Assembly (NCBI GenBank): GCA_944326445.1
Contig: CALVDZ010000002.1
Location: forward strand, 62,001-126,000
DNA length: 64,000 nucleotides
Direction: 5' to 3'
Source of the DNA: an uncultured Helicobacter sp.
GTDB lineage: Bacteria; Campylobacterota; Campylobacteria; Campylobacterales; Helicobacteraceae
Of this stretch, positions 45,018 to 54,807 are shown piece by piece (position 1 is the first letter of the stretch; every line of letters starts with the position of its first letter). Below the pieces are notes generated by a model, which was not told where the DNA came from, did not search any database, and saw only the letters and a list, made by a program, of their open reading frames with translations. The position numbers and the translations under genes are program-made.

Positions 45018-46838
45018 ATGAGCAAAACCCTAATTGGCAAAAAAATCGACAACCACATCTACGATCTCTGCACGATTGAGCAAAACGCCCTAAGTGGCGG
45101 GGAGCCTATTTATTTTGACAATAGCGAGGATTCACTAGAGATTTTGCGTCACTCCTGCGCGCACCTTATGGCACAAGCGATCAAAGCCCTCTATCCAGAA
45201 GCGCAGTTTTTTGTCGGTCCCGTGGTAGAAGAGGGATTTTATTATGACTTTAAAATCACACACAAGATTGGCGAGGAGGATCTCCCCATTATAGAATCTA
45301 AAATGAGAGAGATCGCCCAAAAAGCCTACCCTATCGAAAAATACACCACCACACGCGCCTTAGCGCAAGAAAAATTCGCCGATGATGAGCTAAAGCTTGC
45401 GGTGATGAGCAAGATTAATGGGGATAGCTTTAGCTTCTACACACAGGGGGATTTTGAAGATCTCTGTCGTGGTCCCCACCTCCCAAACACAAAGTTCTTA
45501 GAGCACTTCAAGCTTACCAAAATCGCAGGGGCGTATCTAGGCGGCGATGAAAACGCCCAAATGCTCACCAGAATCTATGGCATAGCCTTTAGCACCAAAG
45601 ACGCGCTTAAAGACTATCTTTTTCAAATCGAGGAAGCCAAAAAGCGCGATCATAGGAAGATTGGACAGGAAATGGGGCTTTTTAGCTTTGATGAGGAGAT
45701 TGGTGCGGGGTTGCCCCTGTGGCTGCCCAAAGGAGCGCGCCTACGACGCAATATCGAAAATCTCCTCACCAAAGCCCTTATCGAGCGCGATTATGAGCCC
45801 GTGCGAGGACCAGAGATCCTCAAAAGCGATGTGTGGAAAAAAAGCGGGCATTATGAGAATTACAAAGAAAATATGTATTTTACCCTCATCGATGAGCAGG
45901 AATACGGCATCAAGCCGATGAACTGCGTGGGGCATATCAAAGTCTATCAGAGCAGCCCTAGGAGCTATCGTGAGCTGCCGCTGCGCTTTTATGAGTATGG
46001 CGTGGTGCATAGACACGAGAAAAGTGGCGTATTGCACGGGCTTTTGCGCGTGCGGGAATTTACCCAAGATGATGCGCATATCTTCTGCACCCCCGCACAG
46101 ATTAAAGGCGAAGTGCATAATATCATCGCCTTTACCAAAAACATTATGGATCTCTTTGGCTTTAGCTACGAGATGGAGCTCTCCACGCGCCCCAAAAAGT
46201 CCATCGGGAGCGATGAAGTGTGGGAGAGTGCGACAGATTCTCTACGCCAATCTCTAGAGCAAAACCACATCAATTACCGCATAGATGAGGGTGGCGGGGC
46301 GTTTTATGGACCAAAGATTGATATTAAGATTACCGACGCGCTCAAGCGCAAATGGCAGTGCGGCACAATCCAAATCGATATGAATCTCCCAAGTCGCTTT
46401 GCACTTAGCTACACAGACGAGCACAACAGCGCGCAAATGCCCGTGATGATCCACAGAGCGATTTTAGGGAGCTTTGAGCGATTTATCGCGATTTTGACAG
46501 AGCACTTTGGCGGGGAGTTCCCGCTCTTTGTCGCGCCTACACAGGCATGCCTCATACCCATCACAGACGCCCAAATCCCCTATGCCAAAGCCCTGCGTGA
46601 GAAGCTCATCACACAAAGCGGAGCGTATGCCGAGATTTTGGACAAAAATGAAACACTAAGCAAAAAAATCAGAATCGCTGAAAAGCAGCACACGCCGCTC
46701 ATCGTAGTCCTAGGCGAGAAAGAAATGCAGAGCAAGATTCTAGCCATTCGCGATCGCACCAAGCGCGAGCAATACAGTCTAAGCGAGGAGGAATTTATCG
46801 CAATGCTACATACCAAAATAAGTGAGGTTCGTATTTGA
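45018..46838 (+). CDS. thrS: threonine-tRNA ligase
   Basis: ThrS (606 residues) charges tRNA-Thr. The editing domain has HSCAHLMAQAIKALYP and a YYDF motif. The class II catalytic core has MNCVGHIKVYQSSPRSYREL, YEYGVVHRHEKSGVLHGLLR (motif 2), and the C-terminal anticodon domain begins FVAPTQACLIPI. Only about 35 residues precede the editing domain, so the usual N-terminal TGS domain is missing or vestigial. It overlaps infC by four bases. Confidence 0.97.
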   Translation: MSKTLIGKKIDNHIYDLCTIEQNALSGGEPIYFDNSEDSLEILRHSCAHLMAQAIKALYPEAQFFVGPVVEEGFYYDFKITHKIGEEDLPIIESKMREIAQKAYPIEKYTTTRALAQEKFADDELKLAVMSKINGDSFSFYTQGDFEDLCRGPHLPNTKFLEHFKLTKIAGAYLGGDENAQMLTRIYGIAFSTKDALKDYLFQIEEAKKRDHRKIGQEMGLFSFDEEIGAGLPLWLPKGARLRRNIENLLTKALIERDYEPVRGPEILKSDVWKKSGHYENYKENMYFTLIDEQEYGIKPMNCVGHIKVYQSSPRSYRELPLRFYEYGVVHRHEKSGVLHGLLRVREFTQDDAHIFCTPAQIKGEVHNIIAFTKNIMDLFGFSYEMELSTRPKKSIGSDEVWESATDSLRQSLEQNHINYRIDEGGGAFYGPKIDIKITDALKRKWQCGTIQIDMNLPSRFALSYTDEHNSAQMPVMIHRAILGSFERFIAILTEHFGGEFPLFVAPTQACLIPITDAQIPYAKALREKLITQSGAYAEILDKNETLSKKIRIAEKQHTPLIVVLGEKEMQSKILAIRDRTKREQYSLSEEEFIAMLHTKISEVRI

Positions 46839-47359
46839 GCAAAGAAGAAGTATTACTAAATGAGGCGATAAACCTCAAGGAAGTGCGTTGTGTGGGCGAT
46901 GATGGGCAAGTGTATGGCGTGATGAGCTCAAGGGAGGCGTTAGAAATCGCCGTGCGAGAGGATTTGGATCTCGTGCTTATATCGCCTAACGCCAATCCGC
47001 CCGTGTGCAAGATTATGGATTATGGCAAATTCCGCTACCATCAGGAAAAACGCCAAAAGGAAGCCAAAAAGAAACAAAAACAAATCGAGATTAAAGAAAT
47101 CAAGCTCTCCACGCAGATCGCGCAAAACGACATTAATTACAAAGTAAAACACGCTATACAATTTTTAGAATCTGGCAAGCACGTGCGCTTTAGAGTGTTT
47201 CTCAAGCAGCGCGAGCTAAGTATCCCCAATGCGGGCAGAGACACGCTAAACAAAATCGCACCAATGCTTGAAGAAGTCGCGGTAGCGGAGAAAGAGCCAA
47301 AGCTGGAGGGACGCTATCTCAATGTGCTCTATATCCCCAAAAAGCACGAGAAAAAATAA
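46835..47359 (+). CDS. infC: translation initiation factor IF-3 (TTG start)
   Basis: IF-3 (174 residues) binds the 30S subunit and checks the start codon. The body shows LVLISPNANPPVCKIMDYGK, RYHQEKRQKEAKKKQKQIEI linker and the C-domain from KEIKLSTQIAQND. The start is TTG at 46835 within the thrS stop, with GAGG six bases upstream. Rare start codons are a known trait of infC, used for self-control. In many bacteria rpmI and rplT follow at once; here a glycosyltransferase is set in between. Confidence 0.95.
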   Translation: MSKEEVLLNEAINLKEVRCVGDDGQVYGVMSSREALEIAVREDLDLVLISPNANPPVCKIMDYGKFRYHQEKRQKEAKKKQKQIEIKEIKLSTQIAQNDINYKVKHAIQFLESGKHVRFRVFLKQRELSIPNAGRDTLNKIAPMLEEVAVAEKEPKLEGRYLNVLYIPKKHEKK

Positions 47360-47398
47360 AGTCAAAAGAGATGGGGCTCTTAAAGAGGCTATAAAATA

Positions 47399-48704
47399 AT
47401 GCTATATATTGCCCCCCCCCCGAGAGAGGAATTCTAGCGCATACGAGCTAGCCCTCCGTCGCTTCGAGGAGCAAAACTTCAGCGCGTTTTCCCGCGCCCA
47501 TATCCCACCAAACTGCGTGCTGCTCGTAGAATACTCTCCATCTCATGGGGAAGTTTTGTGCGCTTTGGTGCGCTATATGCTCGAGCTTGGCTACCGAGTC
47601 GATGTGCTGCTACACACGCAGCTCTTTTTGGACAATGCCCTAAAACTTGGCTTTGATGATAGGGTGAGAGCCTTTGCCACGAGCCCGGTACATATCGAGA
47701 TACTTTTAGGCAGCGCGCAGGTTGAGGCTTATGAATTTGCCTTTTTCAACACCCTTGTAATCTACCAAATCCCACCACTTTCACTCCCCCACTTTATCCC
47801 GTGTCGCCAACCCAAAAACGGCTTTTGCGCCATAGATCACAACGCAACACTGCAATATAAGAGAATCTTACCCACACAGCGCATCTTTTCGCTCCTACCA
47901 AACACCTTTTACCCACACTTCCTCAACGCGCATTTTTTTGGCACGCACTCACACGCCAAAAATCTCGAGGATTCCACACACCCCACACACGATGAATGCA
48001 ATGCACACCCCAAGAGCTCCGAGAATCCACACCCCACACACGACGAGCCTACTAGATTCCTCATCGCCGGGCGTTTGAGCAAAGATCTCTCACCACTCCT
48101 AAAGCTCTTTGGGCGACTAGCACACACGCATACCGCCTTTAGCCTCACCATCGTGGGGAGCTACGATAAGAGCCTCTATGATACACACAATCTAGGGGAT
48201 CGCCTGCGCTTCACAGGTTATGTGAGCTATGACACGCTCTATGCCCACGCTCGCCAATCCCACTTTATCCTCCCTCTCCTTGATGCGAGCAACCCACATC
48301 ACGACAGGTATTTGTATGATTTTTCCGGCAGTTTGGGGCTAAGCTATGGCTTTGGGATTATCCCCATTATCCACTCCAAATTCGCCTCGCACTTTTTGCT
48401 AACCCAAGAAAACGCGCTCATCTATGATGATGATAGTTTGTTTGAATCTCTGCGCCAAGCCCTCGATATGCCCAAATCCCGCATACAAGGCAAATCCCAA
48501 GCCCTGCGCACACTCGCTAGCAGGCTGCACGCACAATCCCTAGAGCACATCGCCCAAGCCCTCCAAACCCCTTGCCCACCGATACGCTACACGCTCACAT
48601 CGCGCATTAGGGCATTCCTTAGACAGAGATATTTTAGGCTTAGGCGTCGCGGCAAACTCCTCTATCTCCTGTGCAAAAGTTTCCTAGCACAAAAGCGAAG
48701 TTAA
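47399..48704 (+). CDS. GT-B-like glycosyltransferase, phase-variable (frame off from ATG)
   Basis: A protein of about 434 residues. The early part has CVLLVEYSPSHGEVLCAL and a long variable segment. The second domain has LIAGRLSKDLSPLLKLF, FSLTIVGSYDKS, RLRFTGYVSYDTLYAHA and IPIIHSKFASHFL, resembling family-4 or similar donor domains, with no close family recognised. From ATG 47399 (AGAGG ten bases before) the C10 tract (47412-47421) leads to a TAG after twelve codons; nine or twelve C would open the gene. A TTG at 47409 would be in frame but lacks a ribosome site. It splits infC from rpmI. Confidence 0.75.
47412..47421 (+). repeat. C10 homopolymer in glycosyltransferase
   Basis: Ten C directly followed by GAGAG. 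The tract near 40762 is also followed by GAGAG on the plus strand. It sits within the first codons of the gene. Confidence 0.9.
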
Positions 48705-48756
48705 AGCCAAAAGTGAGTAGAATTGCGGGCTTTTAATTACACGAAAGGAGAGAGTG

Positions 48757-48951
48757 ATGCCAAAGATGAAGACAAATCGCGGTGCGGCTAAGCGTTTTAA
48801 GCTCAAGAAAAACGCCATCAAGCGTGGCAGTGCTTTTAAAAGTCATATCCTGACTAAGAAAAGTCCAAAGCGCAAAGCAAACCTCAACGCGCCGCACTAT
48901 GTGCATAAGAGCAATGTCGATTCTGTCAAAAGCCTGCTTTGTATGGCGTAG
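48757..48951 (+). CDS. rpmI: 50S ribosomal protein L35
   Basis: A 64-residue basic protein, PKMKTNRGAAKRFKLKKN start and the HILTKKSPKRKANL middle being the L35 signature. ATG at 48757 with GAAAGGAG upstream; the GTG one codon earlier is less likely. rplT follows after 95 bases. Confidence 0.97.
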   Translation: MPKMKTNRGAAKRFKLKKNAIKRGSAFKSHILTKKSPKRKANLNAPHYVHKSNVDSVKSLLCMA

Positions 48952-49046
48952 CGCAGAATCTATGAAACTCCCCTAAGCACACGCGTGCGACAGGGCAAGG
49001 AGAGCCACAGGCTCACACCTATTAAGACAAAGGTAAAGGAGAAAAT

Positions 49047-49394
49047 ATGAGAGTAAAGACAGGCGTTGTCAGACGCAGACGACACAAAAAGATTCTAAAA
49101 CTAGCGCGAGGCTTTTATAGCGGGCGTCGCAAGCACTTCCGAAAGGCAAAAGAGCAGCTAGAGCGCAGTATGTATTATGCGTTCCGCGACAGGAAGCGCA
49201 AGAAGCGAGACTTTAGACGCCTATGGATCACCCGTATCAACGCGGCTTGTAGGAGTAATGGCGTGAGCTACTCGAAGTTTATGCACGCGCTCAAGCTCGC
49301 CAATATCGAGCTCGATAGAAAAGTCCTAGCCGATATGGCGATGAATGATACTCCGAGCTTCCAAGCGATATTAAAAAGCACAAAGCTCATCTAG
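49047..49394 (+). CDS. rplT: 50S ribosomal protein L20
   Basis: L20 (115 residues), RRRRHKKILKLARGFYSGR and LWITRINAACRSNGVSYSKF. It helps 50S assembly. An AAGGAG site precedes the ATG. The operon ends here and a repeat region begins. Confidence 0.98.
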   Translation: MRVKTGVVRRRRHKKILKLARGFYSGRRKHFRKAKEQLERSMYYAFRDRKRKKRDFRRLWITRINAACRSNGVSYSKFMHALKLANIELDRKVLADMAMNDTPSFQAILKSTKLI

Positions 49395-49479
49395 CTTTCC
49401 CACCACGCGAGCTTTGCACCCCGCAGGGCTCGCACACCCTCTTAGCACACCCACAAACAGCGCGCAATGCCAAAATTCC

Positions 49480-49875
49480 CAAAAACTCAGAATCTAGCCT
49501 CCACAAAATTCCACACAAATCCACAAGCACAAATCTCGTCCTATTGAGCGGAGCAAAATCTTTAGATTCTAAAGCCATTACAGAATCTATCGCCAAAAAA
49601 TCCAATCAAGATTCATACAAGCAAGGTTTAGAATCTAAGGAATTGCAGAATCTAGCCCAACAGAATCCAAAGCTTTAGAATCTAGCGTGATAGATTTAGA
49701 ATCTAGTGAGATTTCAGAGTTGCATTCAGAATCTAAAACAGATTCACAAGCTGCCACTTCAAAAAAACTTGTGCGAGGCTTTGCCAAATAGCAATAATGT
49801 GCGCGGTAGCGCAAGCCTTAGTGCAATTGCACAATTGCGCCATTTTTTTGCAACGCAAAAATCACATACAAGCAG
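49480..49875 (+). repeat. AGATTCTA array and partial repeat A (copy 6)
   Basis: Motif array at 49480-49745, then the entry module of repeat A (CTTGTGCGAGGCTTTGCC) with GCGC-ggta-GCGC and the GTGCAATTGCACAATTGCGC hairpin (49821-49841). The copy breaks off at CACATACAAG near 49875. No gene is seen between rplT and the outer membrane protein. Confidence 0.7.
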
Positions 49876-49907
49876 TCCAGTGTGCGGCATTCCTGACGCG
49901 CTCACAC

Positions 49908-50031
49908 TAAGAGATTCTATAAACTTGCTAGAAAAGCAGTGAGCGCGTAAGCGGAGCGTAGTGGCAATCCACTTGCCACGAGCGGTAATAAGTTTTTGCT
50001 AAAGCAAAAACTTGCATTAAATATAGAATCT
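49908..50031 (+). repeat. repeat B, copy before the outer membrane protein
   Basis: AGATTCTATAAACTTGC, GCGCGTAAGCGGAGCG, the palindrome GTGGCAA-tccac-TTGCCAC and AAGTTTTTGC-taaa-GCAAAAACTT, ending GCATTAA. The palindrome arms differ from other copies but still pair. Confidence 0.75.
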
Positions 50032-50100
50032 AAGACAGATTTAGATTCTAAAAAATCACGCAAGATTCTCACAAAATGCCTCTTTTTAAATTTCTTATAA

Positions 50101-50110
50101 GGGGGGGGGG
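50101..50110 (+). repeat. G10 homopolymer upstream of the outer membrane protein gene
   Basis: Ten G in non-coding DNA, 90 bases before the ATG, directly after TTCTTATAA. It might sit in the promoter. Confidence 0.85.
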
Positions 50111-50199
50111 ATAGAACGGCGAGGTTTTTATTTTTTGGATTTTGTGGAATTAATTCAGGGATTTAAAAGATAAGGCGACAATTTAACTAAGGAGTTTTG

Positions 50200-50856
50200 A
50201 TGAAAAAATTTATGACAAGCGGGGCAGTGGCTCTAGTGCTAAGCAGTGGCGTGATGGCAGAAGAGAGCGGTGCGTTTGTGGGGCTAGACTTGGGCATTGG
50301 CAATAGTGTAATGACTACCGAATCGACTTTTAGCGACACAGTGTCAAACAATACCTCTATCCTCACAAACAAGGTAGCGAGTGTGGGTAACCTCCGCTAT
50401 GGACTTATGGGTGGGTATAAGTGGTTTTTTAGCGAGGGCTTTGGGCTAAGAGCGTATCTCCAAGTCAATAATGGGACAAATTACTCTCCACAAAGAGATC
50501 TTCATGTAAGTATCAGTACCCTTAATGTGATGGCCAATGTCGATGCGCTCTATAATTTTTATACGAGCGAATCGAGCTCTGCAGGACTTTTTGCTGGCCT
50601 TTCATTTGGCTATGCGATCCACTATGGTAAGGCAGTCGATGGACTAACTGCTGGCGGGCTCAAAAATCCTTCAAGCTTTGATATGGGGATAAACTTTGGT
50701 CTTAGGACGATTTTTGCCAAAAACCACGGCGTGGAGTTTTTTAGCCGATTTGGTGTGATTGGTGCGAGTGCGACAGGCGATCAAGGTGGCACCGAAACAA
50801 AAATGTCAATCCTCCAACCCTATGCCTTTGGTACGCGCTATACTTACAATTTCTAG
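50200..50856 (+). CDS. Helicobacter-type outer membrane beta-barrel protein
   Basis: A 218-residue protein with a signal peptide (MKKFMTSGAVALVLSSGVMA) and mature start EESGAFVGLDLGIGNS. Alternating strands such as NLRYGLMGGYKWFFSEGFGL and AGLFAGLSFGYAIHYG follow. The C-terminus FGTRYTYNF ends with Phe, the BAM-recognised signal. It resembles the small Helicobacter outer membrane protein families. ATG at 50200 has AAGGAG upstream. The G10 tract 90 bases before suggests switching of transcription. Confidence 0.8.
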   Translation: MKKFMTSGAVALVLSSGVMAEESGAFVGLDLGIGNSVMTTESTFSDTVSNNTSILTNKVASVGNLRYGLMGGYKWFFSEGFGLRAYLQVNNGTNYSPQRDLHVSISTLNVMANVDALYNFYTSESSSAGLFAGLSFGYAIHYGKAVDGLTAGGLKNPSSFDMGINFGLRTIFAKNHGVEFFSRFGVIGASATGDQGGTETKMSILQPYAFGTRYTYNF

Positions 50857-50865
50857 TTATCCCAC

Positions 50866-50890
50866 ACAATGCCTCTTTTGGGGGCATTGT
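50866..50890. terminator. hairpin after the outer membrane protein gene
   Basis: Perfect stem ACAATGCC/GGCATTGT with a short loop, 10 bases after the stop. There is no T-run, so termination is uncertain. The rest of 50891-51321 holds scattered AGATTCT motifs and no gene. Confidence 0.4.
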
Positions 50891-51321
50891 CTCGGGCGTT
50901 GCTCTTTGGTGGGGCATTATCCCTTCTTTTGAGACTACCTCTTATCTTTTGAAAGTATTGGCTATTGACAACTGCCCACTAGATTCTAAGTTTTTCTTGA
51001 GGTTGTGAATCTGCTTAAATTCTGTAAATACCCCAGATTCTGAATCTATTTGGGTTGAATTTCTGTTAAATTCTTTTGGGCTTGGGTTATATTGCCTAGA
51101 TTGTATCGTTGCTCGTTTTTGGAATCTTCTTAGATTCTATATACAACTTTATGCACGCAAGCAGTGGAGCGCAAAGAGAGGGGAGGACACTCCGCGCAAA
51201 CGCAATCAAATCTCACACAGCAGTGCCAAATTCCGCCCACATTAGCTCATCCACACTCCCACGCACATTGTCTCGCTTGCGCACCTCGCTCCTATTCTAA
51301 AGGCCAAACCAAAGCCAAATA

Positions 51322-52803
51322 TCAAATCCCTGCAAAAGGTATATGCAAGGTTTGGGCGGTTTTGGCACGCTGATGGTTGAAGTTAGCGATATTTTGCTCT
51401 AAGGTATTTTGGCATGAGGGCACCATCTCTTTGAGCTTGTCGTAATGCGTTTGCACCTCTGAAGCGAAGCATTTTTCTAGCACTTCGAGGATCACATCTA
51501 CCGAGATAGAAGCCCCCGGAGATGCACCAAGCACCGCCGCGAGAGATTTGTCAGCTGAGACGACAACCTCTGTGCCAAACTCTAGGAAGCCTCTGCCTTG
51601 GGCATTTTTCTTGATGATTTGCACCCTCTGCCCCGCGATTTTGAGCTCCCAATCCTCCTGCCTCGCGCTAGGCATATAAAATTCCAGCTTGTCCATACGC
51701 CCGTTTTTGCCCAAAAAGATTTGGCGCACGAGATAGGCAGTGAGTGGGATATTATCAAGCCCAGCTTGCAGCATTGGCAGGAAGTTATTTAGCCGCACAG
51801 AGAGCGGGAAATCTAGCAAGCTGCCGTATTTGAGAAAGCGTGTATTAAAGCTCGCATAAGGTCCAAACATCAGCTCCTTTTTGCCATCAATGATACGCGT
51901 ATCTAGGTGTGGCACGGACATAGGTGGATCGCCCACAGAGGCTTTGCCATAGACTTTTGTCGCGTGCTTGTCGATGAGCTCTTTATTATTACACGCTAGC
52001 CACAAGCCGCTCACGGGGAATCCTGCGTATCCCCTCCCCTCGGGTATCGCGCTTTTTTGCAGTAGTGGGAATGCCCCGCCGCCAGCACCCAAAAAGACAA
52101 AGCGCGCCTGCACTCTTTTATGCACATCGTTTTTGGTATCAATGACTTTGAGCTCCCAGCCTTGGGAAGAGCGATTGATATCCGCGACTTTGTGCGAGAG
52201 AAAAATCCCCACTCCCTCTTTTTTGGCTAAATTGGCTCTAAGTTGGGTAACAATCGCGCCAAAATTCACATCACTCCCGCCGTCCATAAAAGTCGCTGCC
52301 ACGGGCTGATTGGGATCGCGTCCCTCCATAATGAGCGGCGCCCATTGTGCGATTTGCTCTCTGTCTTGGGAGAATAGCATATGCGCATAGAGGGGCGATT
52401 GGCGCAGTGCCTCAAATCTGTCTTTTAAAAAGGTAACATTAGAATCTGCGACAAAGCTTAGGTGCGGCAGAGGATTGATAAAGCTCTGTGGTGCATCAAG
52501 GAGATTGTTTCTGACGCAATACGCCCAAAATTCTTTGCTAAGTTCAAATTGTTGGTTTATTTTGAGGGCTTTTGAGATATTGATGGTGCCGTCTTTTTGG
52601 CGTGGTGTGTAGTTGAGCTCGCAGAGGGCTTGGTGCCCTGTCCCTGCGTTGTTCCACGCCATACTGCTTTCTAAGCCTACATCATCAAGCATTTCATAGA
52701 TTTGGATTTGTAAAGATGGTTGGAGTTCTTTGAGAATTGTGGCGAGGGTGAAGCTCATGATACCACCGCCAATGAGTGCGATCTGCGTTTGTTCGTTCAT
52801 CAT
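51322..52803 (-). CDS. mqo: malate:quinone oxidoreductase
   Basis: Mqo (493 residues) is the FAD-dependent peripheral membrane enzyme that oxidises malate and reduces the quinone pool. The FAD-binding start is QIALIGGGIMSFTLATILKE. SSMAWNNAGTGHQALCELNY is strongly typical of Mqo. FVFLGAGGGAFPLLQKSAIPEG and VLGASPGASISVDVILEVLE follow. GGGAGATA precedes two tandem ATG codons (52803, 52800); either may be used. A longer frame to 52845 has no support. Confidence 0.96.
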   Translation of the reverse strand: MMNEQTQIALIGGGIMSFTLATILKELQPSLQIQIYEMLDDVGLESSMAWNNAGTGHQALCELNYTPRQKDGTINISKALKINQQFELSKEFWAYCVRNNLLDAPQSFINPLPHLSFVADSNVTFLKDRFEALRQSPLYAHMLFSQDREQIAQWAPLIMEGRDPNQPVAATFMDGGSDVNFGAIVTQLRANLAKKEGVGIFLSHKVADINRSSQGWELKVIDTKNDVHKRVQARFVFLGAGGGAFPLLQKSAIPEGRGYAGFPVSGLWLACNNKELIDKHATKVYGKASVGDPPMSVPHLDTRIIDGKKELMFGPYASFNTRFLKYGSLLDFPLSVRLNNFLPMLQAGLDNIPLTAYLVRQIFLGKNGRMDKLEFYMPSARQEDWELKIAGQRVQIIKKNAQGRGFLEFGTEVVVSADKSLAAVLGASPGASISVDVILEVLEKCFASEVQTHYDKLKEMVPSCQNTLEQNIANFNHQRAKTAQTLHIPFAGI

Positions 52804-52928
52804 TATCTCCCTAACTTTTTTGGTTTGGCCTAATAATTTATACAAAAAGTTGTTTATTTAGGTTAATAAAACCTAAATTTTGTGTAAAGAATTTACAAAA
52901 AGTAAAAAATGGGGCATACGCACCAAAA

Positions 52929-53708
52929 TCACTCAAACACAATCACGCACAGCTTATACACGCTTGCACAGAGCGAGAATGCGTAAATCCCAATAAGCGC
53001 GTATCGGTGGTTTGTGAGGCTTGTAAGATCAATAAGCTTAGTGCCAATAGCCACGCCAATTGTCGCAAAACCCCCTACGATGAGCCCTGTGCGCAAGTCG
53101 ATGAGATCTTGGGAATACAGCGAGAGTGAGCCGGAGATAGAGGCAAAGATGATAAAAAAAAGCGAGATGGGCACGACTTTTTTAGAATCTAAGCCTAAAA
53201 AATACGCCAGAAGCGGACCGATGATAAGTCCTCCGCCGATACCCAGCGAGATGGCAAACACGCCCGTGAGTGCCCCCACGCCAATCATCACGAGCTTTTG
53301 CTCCCTAGGATTTTTGATAGGCGGGTTGGGGTTGGCAGTGGTTTTGGTGTTGAACACATATTTTTTGAAACTCACAAAGGTAAGGAGGATAAAGAGCAGG
53401 AGCAAAATCGTGCTATGGATATTTGCGACGATAAGCCCGCTAAAGCTCGCACCAATCAGCCCGCCTAAACCCACATAAAACCCCGCTTGCAAATCAAGCT
53501 TTTTGCGCCAGATATTAAGCACACTCCCAAAGACTGAAGAAAAAATCATCTGCACAATAGAAATCCCTATGGCATACTCCATACCGATACCAAAAAACAG
53601 CAGACAGGGCACGATGATCACACCTCCGCCGATACCAAAAAACCCAGCGGCAATGCCACTAACAAAGCCAATGAGCGCGAATACGCCCTCTTGTATCATA
53701 GAATCCAC
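52929..53708 (-). CDS. TSUP (TauE/SafE) family transporter
   Basis: A 259-residue membrane protein with about eight helices and the internal duplication typical of TauE/SafE: GFVSGIAAGFFGIGGGVIIV and GALTGVFAISLGIGGGLIIG both carry the G-x-F-G-I-G-G-G motif. Members export or import small anions such as sulfite or sulfoacetate. The substrate here is unknown. Start is GTG at 53708 with GGAGG seven bases before, or ATG at 53699. Confidence 0.88.
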   Translation of the reverse strand: MDSMIQEGVFALIGFVSGIAAGFFGIGGGVIIVPCLLFFGIGMEYAIGISIVQMIFSSVFGSVLNIWRKKLDLQAGFYVGLGGLIGASFSGLIVANIHSTILLLLFILLTFVSFKKYVFNTKTTANPNPPIKNPREQKLVMIGVGALTGVFAISLGIGGGLIIGPLLAYFLGLDSKKVVPISLFFIIFASISGSLSLYSQDLIDLRTGLIVGGFATIGVAIGTKLIDLTSLTNHRYALIGIYAFSLCASVYKLCVIVFE

Positions 53709-53907
53709 CTTATAGCCTCCTTATGCGCCGCACACTCGCGCTTCTCCCGCAGTGGCGCAAAGTCACTAGGGTAACACACTAATGCTTAAGATTGTGGCAA
53801 GGCAGAGCGTGTGGGCGGGTGCTTTGTGGAATGGGTGCATAGTTTTTACACAGCGGCGAGATTGCGGGCGGCTTGTGGGTTAAAAATCTTTGTTCTCAGT
53901 CGATTTA

Positions 53908-53916
53908 TATTATACT
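53908..53916 (+). promoter_or_regulatory. -10 region of the J-domain gene
   Basis: TATTATACT in an AT-rich stretch 70 bases before the start, in the divergent spacer with the TSUP gene. Other parts of 53709-53900 show nothing recognisable. Confidence 0.45.
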
Positions 53917-53986
53917 TTAAGCCAAAGCAAAGGTGGAATTTTGTTTGCTTTAGCCTAAGCAGTCTAATCCAGAGAGTTCGCATAAG

Positions 53987-54796
53987 ATGAATGTAGCACT
54001 AAATGAGAGATATATCCAAATTACCGTTGAAGACGACAATGCGTTCTTGCACAAAGCCATCGCGTATGCGGAGAAGTATTTTTCTAAAAGCTATCGACTC
54101 TCTCGCACAGTGCTTATTTTAGACGATGGCGAGAGGTTTAAAAAAAATTATCTTATCAATTGGGCATATCACGCGTGCCTCCAAAACGATCAAAACGCTC
54201 ACAATCACGAAATGCAGGATTTGGAGTATTTGCTAGACTTTACCTATCTGCCTATCCGTATCAAAATCGTGGGCAAAAACTCGCTTGTGGAGCGCGTGAA
54301 AATCTCGCTCCGTATCCTTAATGGCAAGCGCGTAATGCTCAAAATGAGCAAATCCAACGCCACTGCGCGACGCTACATCGCCAATCTCTTTGATGAATAT
54401 TATATGGGCTGCGATCGTGATGAGATTTATTTAGACAGCACCAAGCCCTATTTTTGGGACAATATCATCAATCTCGTGAGCTTTAAAGTCATCCATAATG
54501 TGATTTTGGATTTTGATTATGAGAGCTTTAGAAACCGCGGCGGTATGGGTGGATTTGGCGATAGTTTCCTCACAGAGCAGGAGCGGGAGCTGCGCCATAG
54601 CTATATGATTTTAGAATCCCATTATCAAGATGATTTTGAAGTGGTAAAAAAGCGTTATTTGCAACTTGCCAAGGAATACCACCCCGATAATGTTTTTGGG
54701 CAAGATTCTGAAGTTATCGAGAGCTACAACGAGCGCTTTAGGACTATACAAGAGGCGTATGAGAAAATCCGCAACACGCTAAAAATCGCTTCATAG
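53987..54796 (+). CDS. J-domain protein with unusual N-terminal part
   Basis: A 269-residue protein. Its last 65 residues form a DnaJ-like J domain: helix II KKRYLQLAKEYHPDNVFG contains the HPD motif needed to stimulate Hsp70, followed by FRTIQEAYEKIRNTL. The first 200 residues have no family I recognise; they are rich in aromatic and charged residues and have no signal peptide. A C-terminal J domain resembles DjlA-type adaptors. Conserved single genes of this kind are known in Campylobacterota (general memory, not checked). Confidence 0.8.
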   Translation: MNVALNERYIQITVEDDNAFLHKAIAYAEKYFSKSYRLSRTVLILDDGERFKKNYLINWAYHACLQNDQNAHNHEMQDLEYLLDFTYLPIRIKIVGKNSLVERVKISLRILNGKRVMLKMSKSNATARRYIANLFDEYYMGCDRDEIYLDSTKPYFWDNIINLVSFKVIHNVILDFDYESFRNRGGMGGFGDSFLTEQERELRHSYMILESHYQDDFEVVKKRYLQLAKEYHPDNVFGQDSEVIESYNERFRTIQEAYEKIRNTLKIAS

Positions 54797-54807
54797 ATTC
54801 TGGATAT

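Noticed and set aside
47409..48704. TTG start for the glycosyltransferase at 47409, which would be in frame with ten C
   Set aside because: No ribosome binding site at a suitable distance; the ATG at 47399 has AGAGG ten bases upstream. Kept only as an alternative.
53014..53478. Long plus-strand frame opposite the TSUP transporter (and similar frames opposite other genes)
   Set aside because: They are antisense shadows of well-supported membrane protein genes with no start signals of their own.
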